From assembly GCA_038208735.1 (NCBI GenBank), contig JBBQYL010000024.1:1-36919 (forward strand): DNA of 36,919 nt, in the 5' to 3' direction. The notes under the pieces are model-generated. The model did no database searches, had not been told where the DNA came from, and worked only from the letters and a program-made list of their open reading frames with translations. A program made the position numbers and the translations under genes. This stretch comes from Scleromatobacter sp038208735. Lineage in GTDB: Bacteria > Pseudomonadota > Gammaproteobacteria > Burkholderiales > Burkholderiaceae_C. How positions within the stretch are numbered: the first letter of the stretch is position 1; the number at the start of each line of letters is the position of its first letter. Of this stretch, positions 26,626-35,179 are shown in pieces.

Positions 26626-26829
26626 CCATGCGGAAGCTGTCTCAGGATGTCGATGATGCGTTGCGAGTCTGGAAGAAGCACGTTGTACATCCGTGGATAT
26701 GAATCGCCTTGAATCGAGTTCGATCCAACGCAAGTTCCAGACCTGTCAGACGCGGCCGCCAAATCGCGCAGGTGGTCTCTTCTCGACGGGTTATGCCGAG
26801 CATGCCGCGTCGCGAACGCGTGCAGTGAG

Positions 26830-26867
26830 TTGCGCGATGTTCTGCAGGTATTTGCAGGACCGCGCAA
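26830..26867. other. Strong unassigned stem-loop in a gene-free stretch
   Basis: TTGCGCG (26830-26836) pairs with CGCGCAA (26861-26867). Inside, GTTCTGCA (26839-26846) pairs with TGCAGGAC (26853-26860), with one G-U pair. This leaves a two-base bulge and a six-base loop. The 15-pair stem has no T-run on either strand, so it is not an ordinary terminator. It lies in the otherwise empty 26626-26998 stretch, 131 bases before the next gene. It could be a protein-binding site, part of a leader or small RNA, or a repeat element. Confidence 0.45.
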
Positions 26868-26998
26868 CCGCTGGCGCACCTGAAGATAAACACGGGCTCA
26901 TGCGATGGAAGCGGCGTGACAAGTGATTCACTTTCAGCCGGTGACTCCGATATTTGAGGTAGGCCGATCTCAGCCTTGCAAACACAGGAGCCCATGTC

Positions 26999-27289
26999 AT
27001 GAACATTTCGACTTCCGTCACGACGCCCACCGTCGCTCAGCCTGCCATGGATTCGTCCAGCGGCACCACTTCGACCGCCAAGCCGGAGTCCGCACCTGAC
27101 CGTGCGCCGGCCGCGCCTGCCGCGCCGCAGGCTTCGACAACCGTCACGCTGAGCCCTTCGGCGCAAGCCGCACAAGAGGCGTCGGAGACGCCGCAGGAGA
27201 CGGCGCGCGAGGCCCGGGGGAATGACCAGCAGGCACGACGATTGGTTGCGAAGCAGGCCGAACTGGCAAAGATGTATGCGGCGAACTGA
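26999..27289 (+). CDS. Small Ala/Thr/Pro-rich hypothetical protein
   Basis: A 96-residue protein from ATG 26999 with a good ribosome binding site (AGGAG, 26986-26990, eight bases before the start). The first two thirds are rich in Ala, Thr, Ser and Pro (probably disordered), with STTVTLSPSAQAAQEA in the middle. The end (ARRLVAKQAELAKMYAAN) should be helical. There is no signal peptide or membrane helix, so it is probably cytoplasmic. The TVTLSPSAQ phrase is faintly like the SPLAQ phrase of FlgM-type anti-sigma factors, but this is too weak to assign. Nothing nearby suggests a function. The region 27290-27427 after it shows no gene. Confidence 0.55.
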   Translation: MNISTSVTTPTVAQPAMDSSSGTTSTAKPESAPDRAPAAPAAPQASTTVTLSPSAQAAQEASETPQETAREARGNDQQARRLVAKQAELAKMYAAN

Positions 27290-27427
27290 ACCAGGCGGAA
27301 CCCATCCGAACTGATCGCCCGTGGCGAGCAGAGGAACTGCAATGCCAGCGCGTGCCGGGGCCGCAACGGAACGCTCGGGATCGTCAACCGGACTGCCGAG
27401 AGTTTTCGCCTCTGGAGCAGACGAGAA

Positions 27428-27450
27428 AAAGCCGCCTCGATGGCGGCTTT
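27428..27450 (-). terminator. Intrinsic terminator of tRNA-Ser
   Basis: AAAGCCGCC and GGCGGCTTT form a perfect 9-base stem around a 5-base loop. Read on the minus strand, the stem ends in a run of five T followed by CTCGT. It lies 21 bases downstream of the minus-strand tRNA-Ser, so it ends that transcript. Confidence 0.85.
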
Positions 27451-27471
27451 GGACGATTTTGGAACCCGAAC

Positions 27472-27562
27472 TGGCGGAGGGGGCGGGATTCGAACCCGCG
27501 GTAGGCTATTAACCTACACATGCTTTCCAGGCATGCGACTTAAACCGCTCATCCACCCCTCC
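27472..27562 (-). tRNA. tRNA-Ser (anticodon GGA)
   Basis: The 91-base gene reads on the minus strand from GGAGGGG to an encoded CCA (27472-27474). The acceptor stem GGAGGGG/CCCCTCC is perfect, the anticodon stem CATGC/GCATG encloses the loop CTGGAAA with anticodon GGA (27526-27528), the long variable arm GTAGG/CCTAC is of the serine type, and the T loop is GGGTTCGAATCCC. It reads UCC and UCU serine codons. It stands alone, followed by its own terminator, and is divergent from the decarboxylase gene. Confidence 0.97.
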
Positions 27563-27793
27563 TGAGGGTAGCCCGCTATTCTAGCTGATGAAAGCCGGGG
27601 TCTGTCCAGCGTCTTCGCGCAAACGAATCGCGCGAACGGTCGGGCAGGGCGATTGTTGCGGATCCGGGTCGGCCGAAAGGCGATCTCCGGCTGTTGCGGG
27701 CATTTGACATTGCACGGAAAGCGTTCGGCCCTACACTTCGCCCTTCGCCCGTTTTCCACCCGCCATGCCCGCCCTCCGAGCGGGCCTCGTGCC

Positions 27794-30067
27794 ATGCTTC
27801 GCTTCCGCTTTCCCATCGTCATCATCGACGAGGACTTCCGCTCCGAAAATACCTCTGGCCTGGGCATCCGGGCGCTCGCCGCGGCGATCGAGAAAGAGGG
27901 CATCGAGATCCTGGGCGTCACCAGCTACGGCGACCTGTCGCAGTTCGCGCAACAGCAGAGCCGCGCCTCGGCGTTCATCCTGTCCATCGACGATGAGGAG
28001 TTCACCACCGGGCCCGATCTCGATCCGGCCGTGCTGAACCTGCGCAAGTTCATCCAGGAGATCCGGGCCAAGAACACCGAGATCCCGATCTACCTGTACG
28101 GCGAGACGCGCACGTCGCAGCACATCCCCAACGACATCCTGCGCGAGCTGCACGGCTTCATCCACATGTTCGAGGACACGCCGGAGTTCGTGGCGCGCCA
28201 CATCATCCGCGAGGCCAACAGCTACCTCGACGGCGTGGCGCCCCCGTTCTTCAAGGCGCTGATGGACTACGCGCAGGACGGCTCGTACTCGTGGCACTGC
28301 CCAGGCCACTCCGGCGGCGTCGCGTTCCTGAAGAGCCCGGTGGGCCAGATGTTCCACCAGTTCTTCGGCGAGAACATGCTGCGCGCCGACGTGTGCAACT
28401 CGGTGGAGGAGCTGGGCCAGCTGCTCGACCACACCGGCCCGGTGGCCGACAGCGAACGCAACGCGGCGCGCATCTTCAACGCCGACCATTGCTTCTTCGT
28501 GACCAACGGCACCAGCACGTCCAACAAGATGGTGTGGCACCACACGGTGGCGCCGGGCGACGTGGTGGTGGTCGACCGCAACTGCCACAAGTCGATCCTG
28601 CACTCCATCATCATGTGCGGCGCGATCCCGGTGTTCATGACGCCCACGCGCAACCACTACGGCATCATCGGCCCGATCCCGAAGTCGGAGTTCACGCGCG
28701 AGGCCATCGAGCGCAAGATCGCCGCCAATCCGCTGCTGGCCGGCATCGACACCCGCACGATCAAGCCGCGCATCATGACGCTCACGCAGAGCACGTACGA
28801 CGGCGTCGTCTACAACACCGAGACCATCAAGGGCCTGCTCGACGGCTGGATCGACACGCTGCACTTCGACGAGGCATGGTTGCCGCACGCCGCGTTCCAC
28901 GACTTCTACAGCGTGTACCACGCGATGGGCAAGGCGCGCGTGCGTCCGAAGGAGGCGATGGTCTACGCCACGCAGTCCACGCACAAGCTGCTGGCCGGCC
29001 TGTCGCAGGCCTCGCAGGTGCTGGTGCAGGACTCGCAGACGGTCAAGCTCGACCGCCACCTCTTCAACGAGGCCTATCTCATGCACACGTCGACGTCGCC
29101 GCAGTACGCGATCATCGCGTCGTGCGACGTGTCGGCGGCGATGATGGAGATGCCCGGCGGCACGGCGCTGGTGGAAGAGAGCCTGAAGGAGGCGCTCGAC
29201 TTCCGGCGAGCGATGCGCAAGATCGACGCCGAGTTCGACGAGGACTGGTGGTTCAAGGTCTGGGGCCCCGAGAAGCTTGCGGACGAAGGCATCGGCGAGC
29301 CCAGCGACTGGGTTCTCGAGGCCAACGAGAGCTGGCACGGCTTCGGCAACCTGGCGCCGGGCTTCAACATGCTCGACCCGATCAAGAGCACCATCATCAC
29401 GCCGGGCCTGGACGTCGACGGCGGCTTCGACGAGACCGGCATCCCGGCGTCGATCCTCACCAAGTACCTGGCCGAGCACGGCATCGTGGTGGAGAAGACG
29501 GGCCTGTACTCGTTCTTCATCATGTTCACCATCGGCATCACGAAGGGCCGCTGGAACACGCTGCTGACCGCGCTGCAGCAGTTCAAGGACGACTACGACA
29601 AGAACGCGCCGCTGTGGAAGATCCTTCCGGAGTTCTGCAACGCCCACCATCGCTACGAGCGCATGGGCCTGCGCGACCTGTGCCAGGCCATCCACGAGGT
29701 CTACACGCAGGGGGACATCGCGCGCCTGACGACCGAGATGTACCTGTCCGACCTGCATCCGGCCATGAAGCCGTCGGAGGCCTACGCGCGCATCGCGCAC
29801 CGCGACACCGAGCGCGTGGCCATCGACGCGCTGGAAGGGCGCATCACCACGTCGCTGCTGACGCCGTATCCGCCGGGCATCCCGCTGCTGATTCCCGGCG
29901 AGCGCTTCAACCGCAAGATCCTCGCGTACCTGCAGTTCGTGCGCGAGTTCAACGAGCGCTTCCCGGGCTTCGACACCGACGTGCATGGTCTCGTGATCGA
30001 GGAAGACAACTTCGGGCGCAAGCACTACTTCGTGGATTGCGTGCGGGACGTGCCCACGTCGCACTGA
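27794..30067 (+). CDS. Orn/Lys/Arg decarboxylase (PLP-dependent, fold type I)
   Basis: The 757-residue enzyme removes the alpha-carboxyl group of a basic amino acid to give a polyamine or diamine. It has the wing domain (about residues 1-130), the PLP-binding core with SWHCPGHSGGVAFLKSP, TNGTSTSNKMV and HFDEAWLPHAAF, the Schiff-base lysine in STHKLLAG (Lys398), and the C-terminal domain (TPYPPGIPLLIPGE). The length is close to biodegradative arginine decarboxylase and slightly above the lysine enzymes. The exact substrate cannot be fixed by eye. The start at ATG 27794 (MLRFRFPIVIIDEDF) matches where the wing domain begins. No antiporter gene (cadB or adiC type) is adjacent, so a biosynthetic or stress role without coupled exchange is possible. 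A TTGACA at 27704-27709 might be part of its promoter. Confidence 0.93.
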   Translation: MLRFRFPIVIIDEDFRSENTSGLGIRALAAAIEKEGIEILGVTSYGDLSQFAQQQSRASAFILSIDDEEFTTGPDLDPAVLNLRKFIQEIRAKNTEIPIYLYGETRTSQHIPNDILRELHGFIHMFEDTPEFVARHIIREANSYLDGVAPPFFKALMDYAQDGSYSWHCPGHSGGVAFLKSPVGQMFHQFFGENMLRADVCNSVEELGQLLDHTGPVADSERNAARIFNADHCFFVTNGTSTSNKMVWHHTVAPGDVVVVDRNCHKSILHSIIMCGAIPVFMTPTRNHYGIIGPIPKSEFTREAIERKIAANPLLAGIDTRTIKPRIMTLTQSTYDGVVYNTETIKGLLDGWIDTLHFDEAWLPHAAFHDFYSVYHAMGKARVRPKEAMVYATQSTHKLLAGLSQASQVLVQDSQTVKLDRHLFNEAYLMHTSTSPQYAIIASCDVSAAMMEMPGGTALVEESLKEALDFRRAMRKIDAEFDEDWWFKVWGPEKLADEGIGEPSDWVLEANESWHGFGNLAPGFNMLDPIKSTIITPGLDVDGGFDETGIPASILTKYLAEHGIVVEKTGLYSFFIMFTIGITKGRWNTLLTALQQFKDDYDKNAPLWKILPEFCNAHHRYERMGLRDLCQAIHEVYTQGDIARLTTEMYLSDLHPAMKPSEAYARIAHRDTERVAIDALEGRITTSLLTPYPPGIPLLIPGERFNRKILAYLQFVREFNERFPGFDTDVHGLVIEEDNFGRKHYFVDCVRDVPTSH

Positions 30068-30073
30068 CGGAAG

Positions 30074-30102
30074 GGGGTCTGGCACCTGCGGAGCCAGACC
30101 CC
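30074..30102. terminator. Bidirectional hairpin between convergent genes
   Basis: GGGGTCTGGC (30074-30083) and GCCAGACCCC (30093-30102) form a perfect 10-base stem with a 9-base loop. It sits 6 bases after the decarboxylase stop and 5 bases beyond the end of the minus-strand glk-hexR gene, so it can serve both. It lacks a T-run. Confidence 0.65.
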
Positions 30103-30107
30103 TCGTG

Positions 30108-31994
30108 TCAGTTCAGGTGCGAGATGCGCACGCCCGGCGCCGGCGCGTTGCGGTTCTGCGTGTCGATGCCCGCGTCGGCGCGGGTGGGGTTCTGCTCGCG
30201 CTGCACGGCCAGGCCCACGGACATGATGTCCACCACCAGCAGCTGCAGGATGCGCGCCACCATCGACAGGAAGGTGGAGCTGTCCTCCGCGTGGTCGAGC
30301 CCGATGCACACCGTGGCCAGGCGCGCCAGCCGCGACTGGCTGGCGGCGATGGCGATCACGCTGGCGCCGCGCTCGATGGCGATGCCGGCGGCGCGCACGA
30401 GCTCGGCGGTCTGGCCCGAGCTGGAGATGAAGACGGCCACGTCGCCGGGCGCCAGCATCTCGGCGGCCAGGCTTTGCAGCGAGGTGTCGGTCTGCGAGAT
30501 GGCCGGGATGCGGAAGCGCAGCAGCTTGTGCTGCGCGTCGAGCGCCACGACCGCGGAGTTGCCGCAGGCGAAGATCTCCACGCGGCGCGCGCTGCGCAGC
30601 AGCGTGATGGCCCGGTCGATGGCCGCGGAGTTGAGCGACTCGCGGAAGTGCACGATGGCCGAGATGGTGTTGTCCAGCACCTTGGCGCTGAGGTCGGCGA
30701 TGGGCTCGCCGCGGCGCACCTGGCTGCGCAGCACGGGAATGGTGCCGGTGAGGCCGGAGGCGAGCTTGAGCTTGAAGTCGGCCAGGCCCTCGAAGCCGAG
30801 CGAGCGGCAGAAGCGGATGACGGTGGGCTGGCTTACCTCGGCCTGCGCCGCGATGACGGCGATGGCGTCGTTGAGCAGCGAGCGCGGGTTGCCCAGCACG
30901 ACGTCGGCCACGCGGCGCTCGGCCGGCGTGAGCGTGTCGCGCGATGCGCGCACGCGATCGAGCAGCGGGCTGCTGGAGCTGGTGTCGGGCACGTGCTCGG
31001 CCAGCAGCAGCGACAGGCCGCGGAAGGCCGGGTTGTCGGCGGTCAGCACGTAGGTGGGGATCCTGGCGAGCCAGGCGGAGAAGCGGCCCTTGGCCTCGAA
31101 ACGGCTGCGGAACTGCGAGCGCTCGAACAGCTCGCCCAGGCGCGGCACGATGCCGCCGCCGATGTAGACGCCGCCCGTGGCGCCCAGCGTGAGCGCGAGG
31201 TTTGACGCGAAACTGCCCAGCATGCCGCAAAAGCAGTCGATCGCATCGACGCTGGCGGTGTCGGTGCGGCTGACCGCGCGCCGCACGATCTCCGCGGTGG
31301 TCAGGCGCTGGCCGCCCTGCGCGGTGCCGGCCGTGAGCGCCTCGTGGATCAGCTCGATGCCGGGCCCCGAGATGAGTCGCTCGGCCGACACGTGGGGCAG
31401 GTGCTTCCACGCGTGTTGCAGCACCTTGAGCTCGCGCTCGTCGTTGGGCGCGAAGCTGACGTGGCCGCCTTCGGTGGCCAGCGTCGACCAGCGATCCTCG
31501 GCGGGTACCAGGCCCGACACGCCCAGCCCCGTGCCCGGGCCCAGCAAGGCGATGGCGCCGTCGCCCTGGGGCTGGCCCTCGCCCACCTGCACGCGCTGGC
31601 CCGGCTGCAGGCCCGGCAGCGCCATGGCCAGCGCGGTGAAGTTGTTGACCACCAGGAGCGTGGCCAGGCCCAGTTGCTGGCGCACGCGCTCGATGGAGAA
31701 GGCCCAGTCGCGGTTGGTCATCTGCACCGCGTCGCCGTTGATCGGGTTGGCGATGGCGATGGCGGCGTGGCGCGGCGGCGCGCCCTCGAGGCCGCGCAGG
31801 TAGGCTTGCACCACGTCGGCGAAACCGGCGAAGTCGGCGCACGGGAACACCACCACGTGGTTGAACTGGCCCGGCGAATCCTCGACGCAGAAGCGCGCGT
31901 AGGTGGCACCGATGTCGGCGAGCAGCCTGGGCTCCGAGGCGGAGGCCGGCGACCAGGGGCTGTCTTTCACGTCAGGGGTGCTTTCCGCTTTCAT
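30108..31994 (-). CDS. Bifunctional glucokinase / HexR (RpiR-family) regulator
   Basis: A 628-residue fusion. The N-terminal part (about residues 23-335) is a ROK-unrelated bacterial glucokinase of the Glk type: phosphate loop LLADIGATYARF (24-35), sugar-binding TNRDWAFS, GPGTGLG, the TEGGHVSF glucose-contact motif and GGVYIGGGIVPR. The C-terminal part (from about 343) has the RpiR helix-turn-helix (LTPAERRVADVVL; VSQPTVIRFCRSLGFEGLADF in two pieces) and then a SIS sugar-phosphate-binding domain (IFACGNSAVVALDAQHKL; VFISSSGQTAELV). HexR senses KDPG and controls glucose catabolism genes. Such fusions are known from Burkholderiales. The start chosen is ATG 31994; a GTG at 32030 is also in frame and neither has a clear ribosome binding site. 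The phosphate loop differs from the usual DIGGTNAR. Confidence 0.93.
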   Translation of the reverse strand: MKAESTPDVKDSPWSPASASEPRLLADIGATYARFCVEDSPGQFNHVVVFPCADFAGFADVVQAYLRGLEGAPPRHAAIAIANPINGDAVQMTNRDWAFSIERVRQQLGLATLLVVNNFTALAMALPGLQPGQRVQVGEGQPQGDGAIALLGPGTGLGVSGLVPAEDRWSTLATEGGHVSFAPNDERELKVLQHAWKHLPHVSAERLISGPGIELIHEALTAGTAQGGQRLTTAEIVRRAVSRTDTASVDAIDCFCGMLGSFASNLALTLGATGGVYIGGGIVPRLGELFERSQFRSRFEAKGRFSAWLARIPTYVLTADNPAFRGLSLLLAEHVPDTSSSSPLLDRVRASRDTLTPAERRVADVVLGNPRSLLNDAIAVIAAQAEVSQPTVIRFCRSLGFEGLADFKLKLASGLTGTIPVLRSQVRRGEPIADLSAKVLDNTISAIVHFRESLNSAAIDRAITLLRSARRVEIFACGNSAVVALDAQHKLLRFRIPAISQTDTSLQSLAAEMLAPGDVAVFISSSGQTAELVRAAGIAIERGASVIAIAASQSRLARLATVCIGLDHAEDSSTFLSMVARILQLLVVDIMSVGLAVQREQNPTRADAGIDTQNRNAPAPGVRISHLN

Positions 31995-32103
31995 GTGCCG
32001 ATTGTCGGGCCTGCGCGGGGTGTTTCCCACCGAACGGAAACGGTTCCATCGACGGGAAGCCGGGCGGGGCCGCCTACGGCGGCTACAAATCTTCTCGACA
32101 TTA

Positions 32104-32118
32104 AGTAATTGAACTACA
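32104..32118. promoter_or_regulatory. HexR-like operator
   Basis: AGTAATTGAACTACA matches the HexR consensus TGTARTWWWAYTACA, as I remember it, at 13 of 15 positions. It lies 110 bases upstream of glk-hexR and 275 bases before the divergent TonB-receptor gene, so HexR may control one or both. Confidence 0.55.
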
Positions 32119-32392
32119 TCCGTGTCATGGGGTGAACCATGAGGCGGGGGCTCGATTGTGGGGCGACCCCCGTGTTTCTACTCGTGTCTGGCGCGCCAAA
32201 ATGCAGCGTTCAGGAGGAGAGACACTCTTGCAAAGGAAGAAAAGATCGGTAGACTTCAGTCGGGAATCTGGTGATCTAGTTTTAATACATCCGATTTTCG
32301 ACCTACCGAATAAGTGGGTCGTTTGACTACAAACACTTTGTATCTACCGGGGCCTGGAAGCAGGCACACCGCAGAACTCAGGAGACAAACTG
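32119..32392 (+). promoter_or_regulatory. AT-richer leader of the TonB-receptor gene with palindrome and repeats
   Basis: The whole intergenic stretch 31995-32392 holds no credible gene and is visibly richer in A and T than its surroundings. It contains a perfect inverted repeat TACAAA-CAC-TTTGTA (32328-32342) 50 bases before the receptor start, and three CTACCG copies: 32304-32309 boundary region (CTACCGA, 32303-32309), 32344-32350 (CTACCGG) and the reverse complement TCGGTAG at 32246-32252. TTGCAA (32228-32233) and TAGACT (32250-32255), 16 bases apart, could be a promoter. The palindrome looks like the operator of a LacI-type or similar dimeric regulator. Confidence 0.4.
32380..32385 (+). 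promoter_or_regulatory. Ribosome binding site that decides a GTG start
   Basis: AGGAGA lies seven bases before the GTG at 32393, which begins a long signal sequence. This supports the GTG over the later in-frame ATG in LKPTMAFAG. Confidence 0.65.
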
Positions 32393-35179
32393 GTGAACAC
32401 CACAACGCACGCGCGCTCCACGGCCGCTTTCCGCCTCAAGCCCACCATGGCCTTTGCGGGCCAAGCCACGGCAGGGGCCTTCGTCGCCCTGGTCGCGACC
32501 GGATCGGTCTATGCGCAGGCGGCCGCGCCGGCCCCTGCCACGGCGGCCTCGGGCGCCGACGCGCAACAGGTCGTCGTCACCGGCATCCGGCGCGGCATCG
32601 AGGCCGCGATCTCGGTGAAGAAGAACTCCGACAACATCGTCGAGGCCATCTCGGCGGAGGACATCGGCAAGCTGCCCGATTCGAGCATTGCCGAGTCCAT
32701 CGCCCGACTGCCCGGCCTGGCCGCGCAGCGGGTCGAGGGTCGTGCCGAGGTCATCAGCATCCGCGGCACGTCGCCCGATCTGTCCACGACGCTGCTCAAC
32801 GGACGCGAGCAGGTGTCCACGGGCGACAACCGCAGCGTCGAGTTCGACCAGTACCCATCCGAGCTGATGGCCGGCGTGGTGGTCTACAAGACCCCGGACG
32901 CCGGCCTCATCGGCCAGGGCCTGTCCGGCACCATCGACATGCAGACCGTCAAGCCGCTGAGCTTTCCCGGCCGCAACGTCACCATCACCGCCAAGGGCGA
33001 GCACAACTCGCTGGGCAAGGTGGCCAACACCAGTCCCACCGGCAACCGCTTCAGCCTCAGCTACATCGACCAGTTCGCCGATCGCACCCTCGGCGTGGCG
33101 TTCGGCTACGCGCACCAGGACTCGCCCGTGCTCGACCACGAGTTCGGGGCCTACGAGCCGTGGCACGCCGTCACCGCGAACAACGATGGCTCGTCGAGCC
33201 GCACGGGCGTTCCCATCGGCACCTACGTGACCGACGGCGCCAAGATCCTCGCGCGCAGCGGCAACGACAAGCGCGACGCCATCATCGGCGTGCTCGAGTA
33301 CAAGCCCAACGCGAGCTGGTCCACGCAGGTCGACCTGTACTCGTCGTCGGACAAGCGCGTGGAGACGGCCAACCAGTTCGAGGTCAACCTCAGCAACTAC
33401 CCGGTCACGAACGTCTTCAGCAACACCACGATCGACGGCAGCAACGTGTTGACGGGCGCGACGGTGGCCAACACCGTGCCGCTGGTGCGCGGCATGTACT
33501 ACGACCGCAAGGACAGGATCAACGCGATCGGCGTGAACAACCAGCTCAAGCTCGCCGAGGGCGCGAAGCTGGTGGCCGACGTCAGCTACTCGAAGTCCAC
33601 CAAGGACGAGACGAGCCTGGAAACCAACACGCAGATGGGCCCCAGCGGCACCAACACGCTCGATACCATCACCTACAACGTGGGCGGCGGCTTCCCGCAG
33701 CTGAGCGCGGGGCTGGACTACAGCGACCCCACCAAGCTGCTGCTGGGCCCCACCATCTACGGCCAGGGCTACGGCAAGAAACCGCACGTGTCGGACGAGC
33801 TCGCCGCCGGCAAGCTCAGCGGCTCGATGCCCGCGCCGTTCCTGGCCAGCGTGTTCTCCGAGTTCGAGGCCGGCGTGAACTACGCCGACCGCCAGAAGAA
33901 GAAGCGCCAGCCCGAGGCCAACCTGACGGCTGTGGGCACGCCCAGCATCTCCAGCGACCTGCAGTACTCGCCGCTCAACCTCGGCTTCGCCGGCGGCGGC
34001 AGCATTCCCACCTGGAACGTGCCGGGCGTGATCGCGAAGTACTTCCAGCCGTTCGCGCCGTCGGCGGACGCCCAGCCCTACCTGGTTCAAAAGGCGTGGG
34101 ACGTCAGCGAGAAGGTCACCAGCGGGTTCTTCAAGGCGAACATCGATACCGCGGTGGGCGGCCTGGGCCTGCGCGGAAACGTCGGCCTGCAGGTGATCCA
34201 CACCGACCAGTCGTCATCGGGCAACGCCACCAAGGACCACCCCGACGGCACTTTCGACATCATTCCCATCACAGCGGGCAAGACTTACAACGACGTCCTT
34301 CCGGCGTTGAACCTCGCGCTTGACCTCGGTTCGCAGCAGACCCTGCGCCTGGGCCTGGCCCGTCAGATGGCGCGTCCTCGCCTGGACCAGCTTCGGGCCC
34401 CCATCGACTTCGGCGTCAGCACAACGCCAGACCGCAACGGCCTTCTTGAACCGGGCGGCAGCGGTGGCAACCCCAAGCTCGATCCGTGGCGTGCGAACGC
34501 CTTCGACCTGACCTACGAGAAGTACTTCGGTACCAAGGCGTACCTGTCGGCCCAGTTCTTCTACAAGGAGCTGAAGTCGTACATCTACCAGCAGTCGGTC
34601 ACCTACGACTTCTCGGCGTTCACGCCCGGCACCACCGCCACCACCAACTTCGGCCAGTTCACGGCGCCGTACAACGGCAAGGGCGGCAAGATCCAGGGCC
34701 TCGAACTGACGGCCTCGCTGCCGCTGGGCATGCTGTGGCAACCGCTCGACGGCTTCGGCATCGCCGCCAGCGGCAGCCGCACGAGCAGCCGCATCAAGAT
34801 CCAGGATCCGGGCAGCAACATCGGAAGCAACATCCCGCTGCCGGGCCTGTCGAAGAACGTCACCGACCTGACGGTCTACTACGAGAAGTACGGCTTCGAG
34901 GCGCGCATCAGCCAACGCCAACGCTCCACCTTCGTGGGCGAGATCGCCAACTTCGCCAATAACCGCACGCTGCGCTACGTGGTGGGCGAGCGCGTGGTCG
35001 ACATGCAGCTGGGCTATACCTTCCAGGCCGGCCCGCTGAAGGACCTGTCGCTGCAACTGGCCATCAGCAACCTCAACGATGCGCCGTACCAGACCTATGG
35101 CGCGAGCCCGGATCGCGTCTACGAGTATCAGAAGTACGGCCGCACCGTGCTGTTCGGCGGGTCGTACAAGTTCTACTGA
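32393..35179 (+). CDS. TonB-dependent outer-membrane receptor
   Basis: The 928-residue receptor has a long signal sequence (cleaved about residue 43, SVYAQA), the plug domain with QVVVTGIRRGIEAAISVKKN, IVEAISAEDIGKLPDSSIAE, IARLPGLAAQR and ISIRGTSPDLSTTLLNGREQ, then a large beta barrel closing with GGSYKFY and its terminal aromatic residue. The plug phrases are those of the Xanthomonas/Caulobacter-type receptors (model TIGR01782), many of which import oligosaccharides using TonB energy. The divergent glucokinase-HexR gene and the HexR-like operator between them favour a carbohydrate substrate here; this is inference. No TonB, ExbB or ExbD gene and no inner-membrane sugar permease lies in the window. 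Confidence 0.94.
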   Translation: MNTTTHARSTAAFRLKPTMAFAGQATAGAFVALVATGSVYAQAAAPAPATAASGADAQQVVVTGIRRGIEAAISVKKNSDNIVEAISAEDIGKLPDSSIAESIARLPGLAAQRVEGRAEVISIRGTSPDLSTTLLNGREQVSTGDNRSVEFDQYPSELMAGVVVYKTPDAGLIGQGLSGTIDMQTVKPLSFPGRNVTITAKGEHNSLGKVANTSPTGNRFSLSYIDQFADRTLGVAFGYAHQDSPVLDHEFGAYEPWHAVTANNDGSSSRTGVPIGTYVTDGAKILARSGNDKRDAIIGVLEYKPNASWSTQVDLYSSSDKRVETANQFEVNLSNYPVTNVFSNTTIDGSNVLTGATVANTVPLVRGMYYDRKDRINAIGVNNQLKLAEGAKLVADVSYSKSTKDETSLETNTQMGPSGTNTLDTITYNVGGGFPQLSAGLDYSDPTKLLLGPTIYGQGYGKKPHVSDELAAGKLSGSMPAPFLASVFSEFEAGVNYADRQKKKRQPEANLTAVGTPSISSDLQYSPLNLGFAGGGSIPTWNVPGVIAKYFQPFAPSADAQPYLVQKAWDVSEKVTSGFFKANIDTAVGGLGLRGNVGLQVIHTDQSSSGNATKDHPDGTFDIIPITAGKTYNDVLPALNLALDLGSQQTLRLGLARQMARPRLDQLRAPIDFGVSTTPDRNGLLEPGGSGGNPKLDPWRANAFDLTYEKYFGTKAYLSAQFFYKELKSYIYQQSVTYDFSAFTPGTTATTNFGQFTAPYNGKGGKIQGLELTASLPLGMLWQPLDGFGIAASGSRTSSRIKIQDPGSNIGSNIPLPGLSKNVTDLTVYYEKYGFEARISQRQRSTFVGEIANFANNRTLRYVVGERVVDMQLGYTFQAGPLKDLSLQLAISNLNDAPYQTYGASPDRVYEYQKYGRTVLFGGSYKFY

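Noticed and set aside
27704..27737. TTGACA with TACACT as a promoter for the decarboxylase
   Set aside because: The spacer is 22 bases, too long for a normal sigma-70 promoter, so it was not listed as a promoter.
27731..30085. A long open frame antisense to the decarboxylase
   Set aside because: Same composition artefact; the plus-strand decarboxylase has all its catalytic motifs.
32132..32326. A 64-residue frame in the receptor leader
   Set aside because: It has no ribosome binding site and no gene-like composition, and it covers the AT-rich regulatory stretch.
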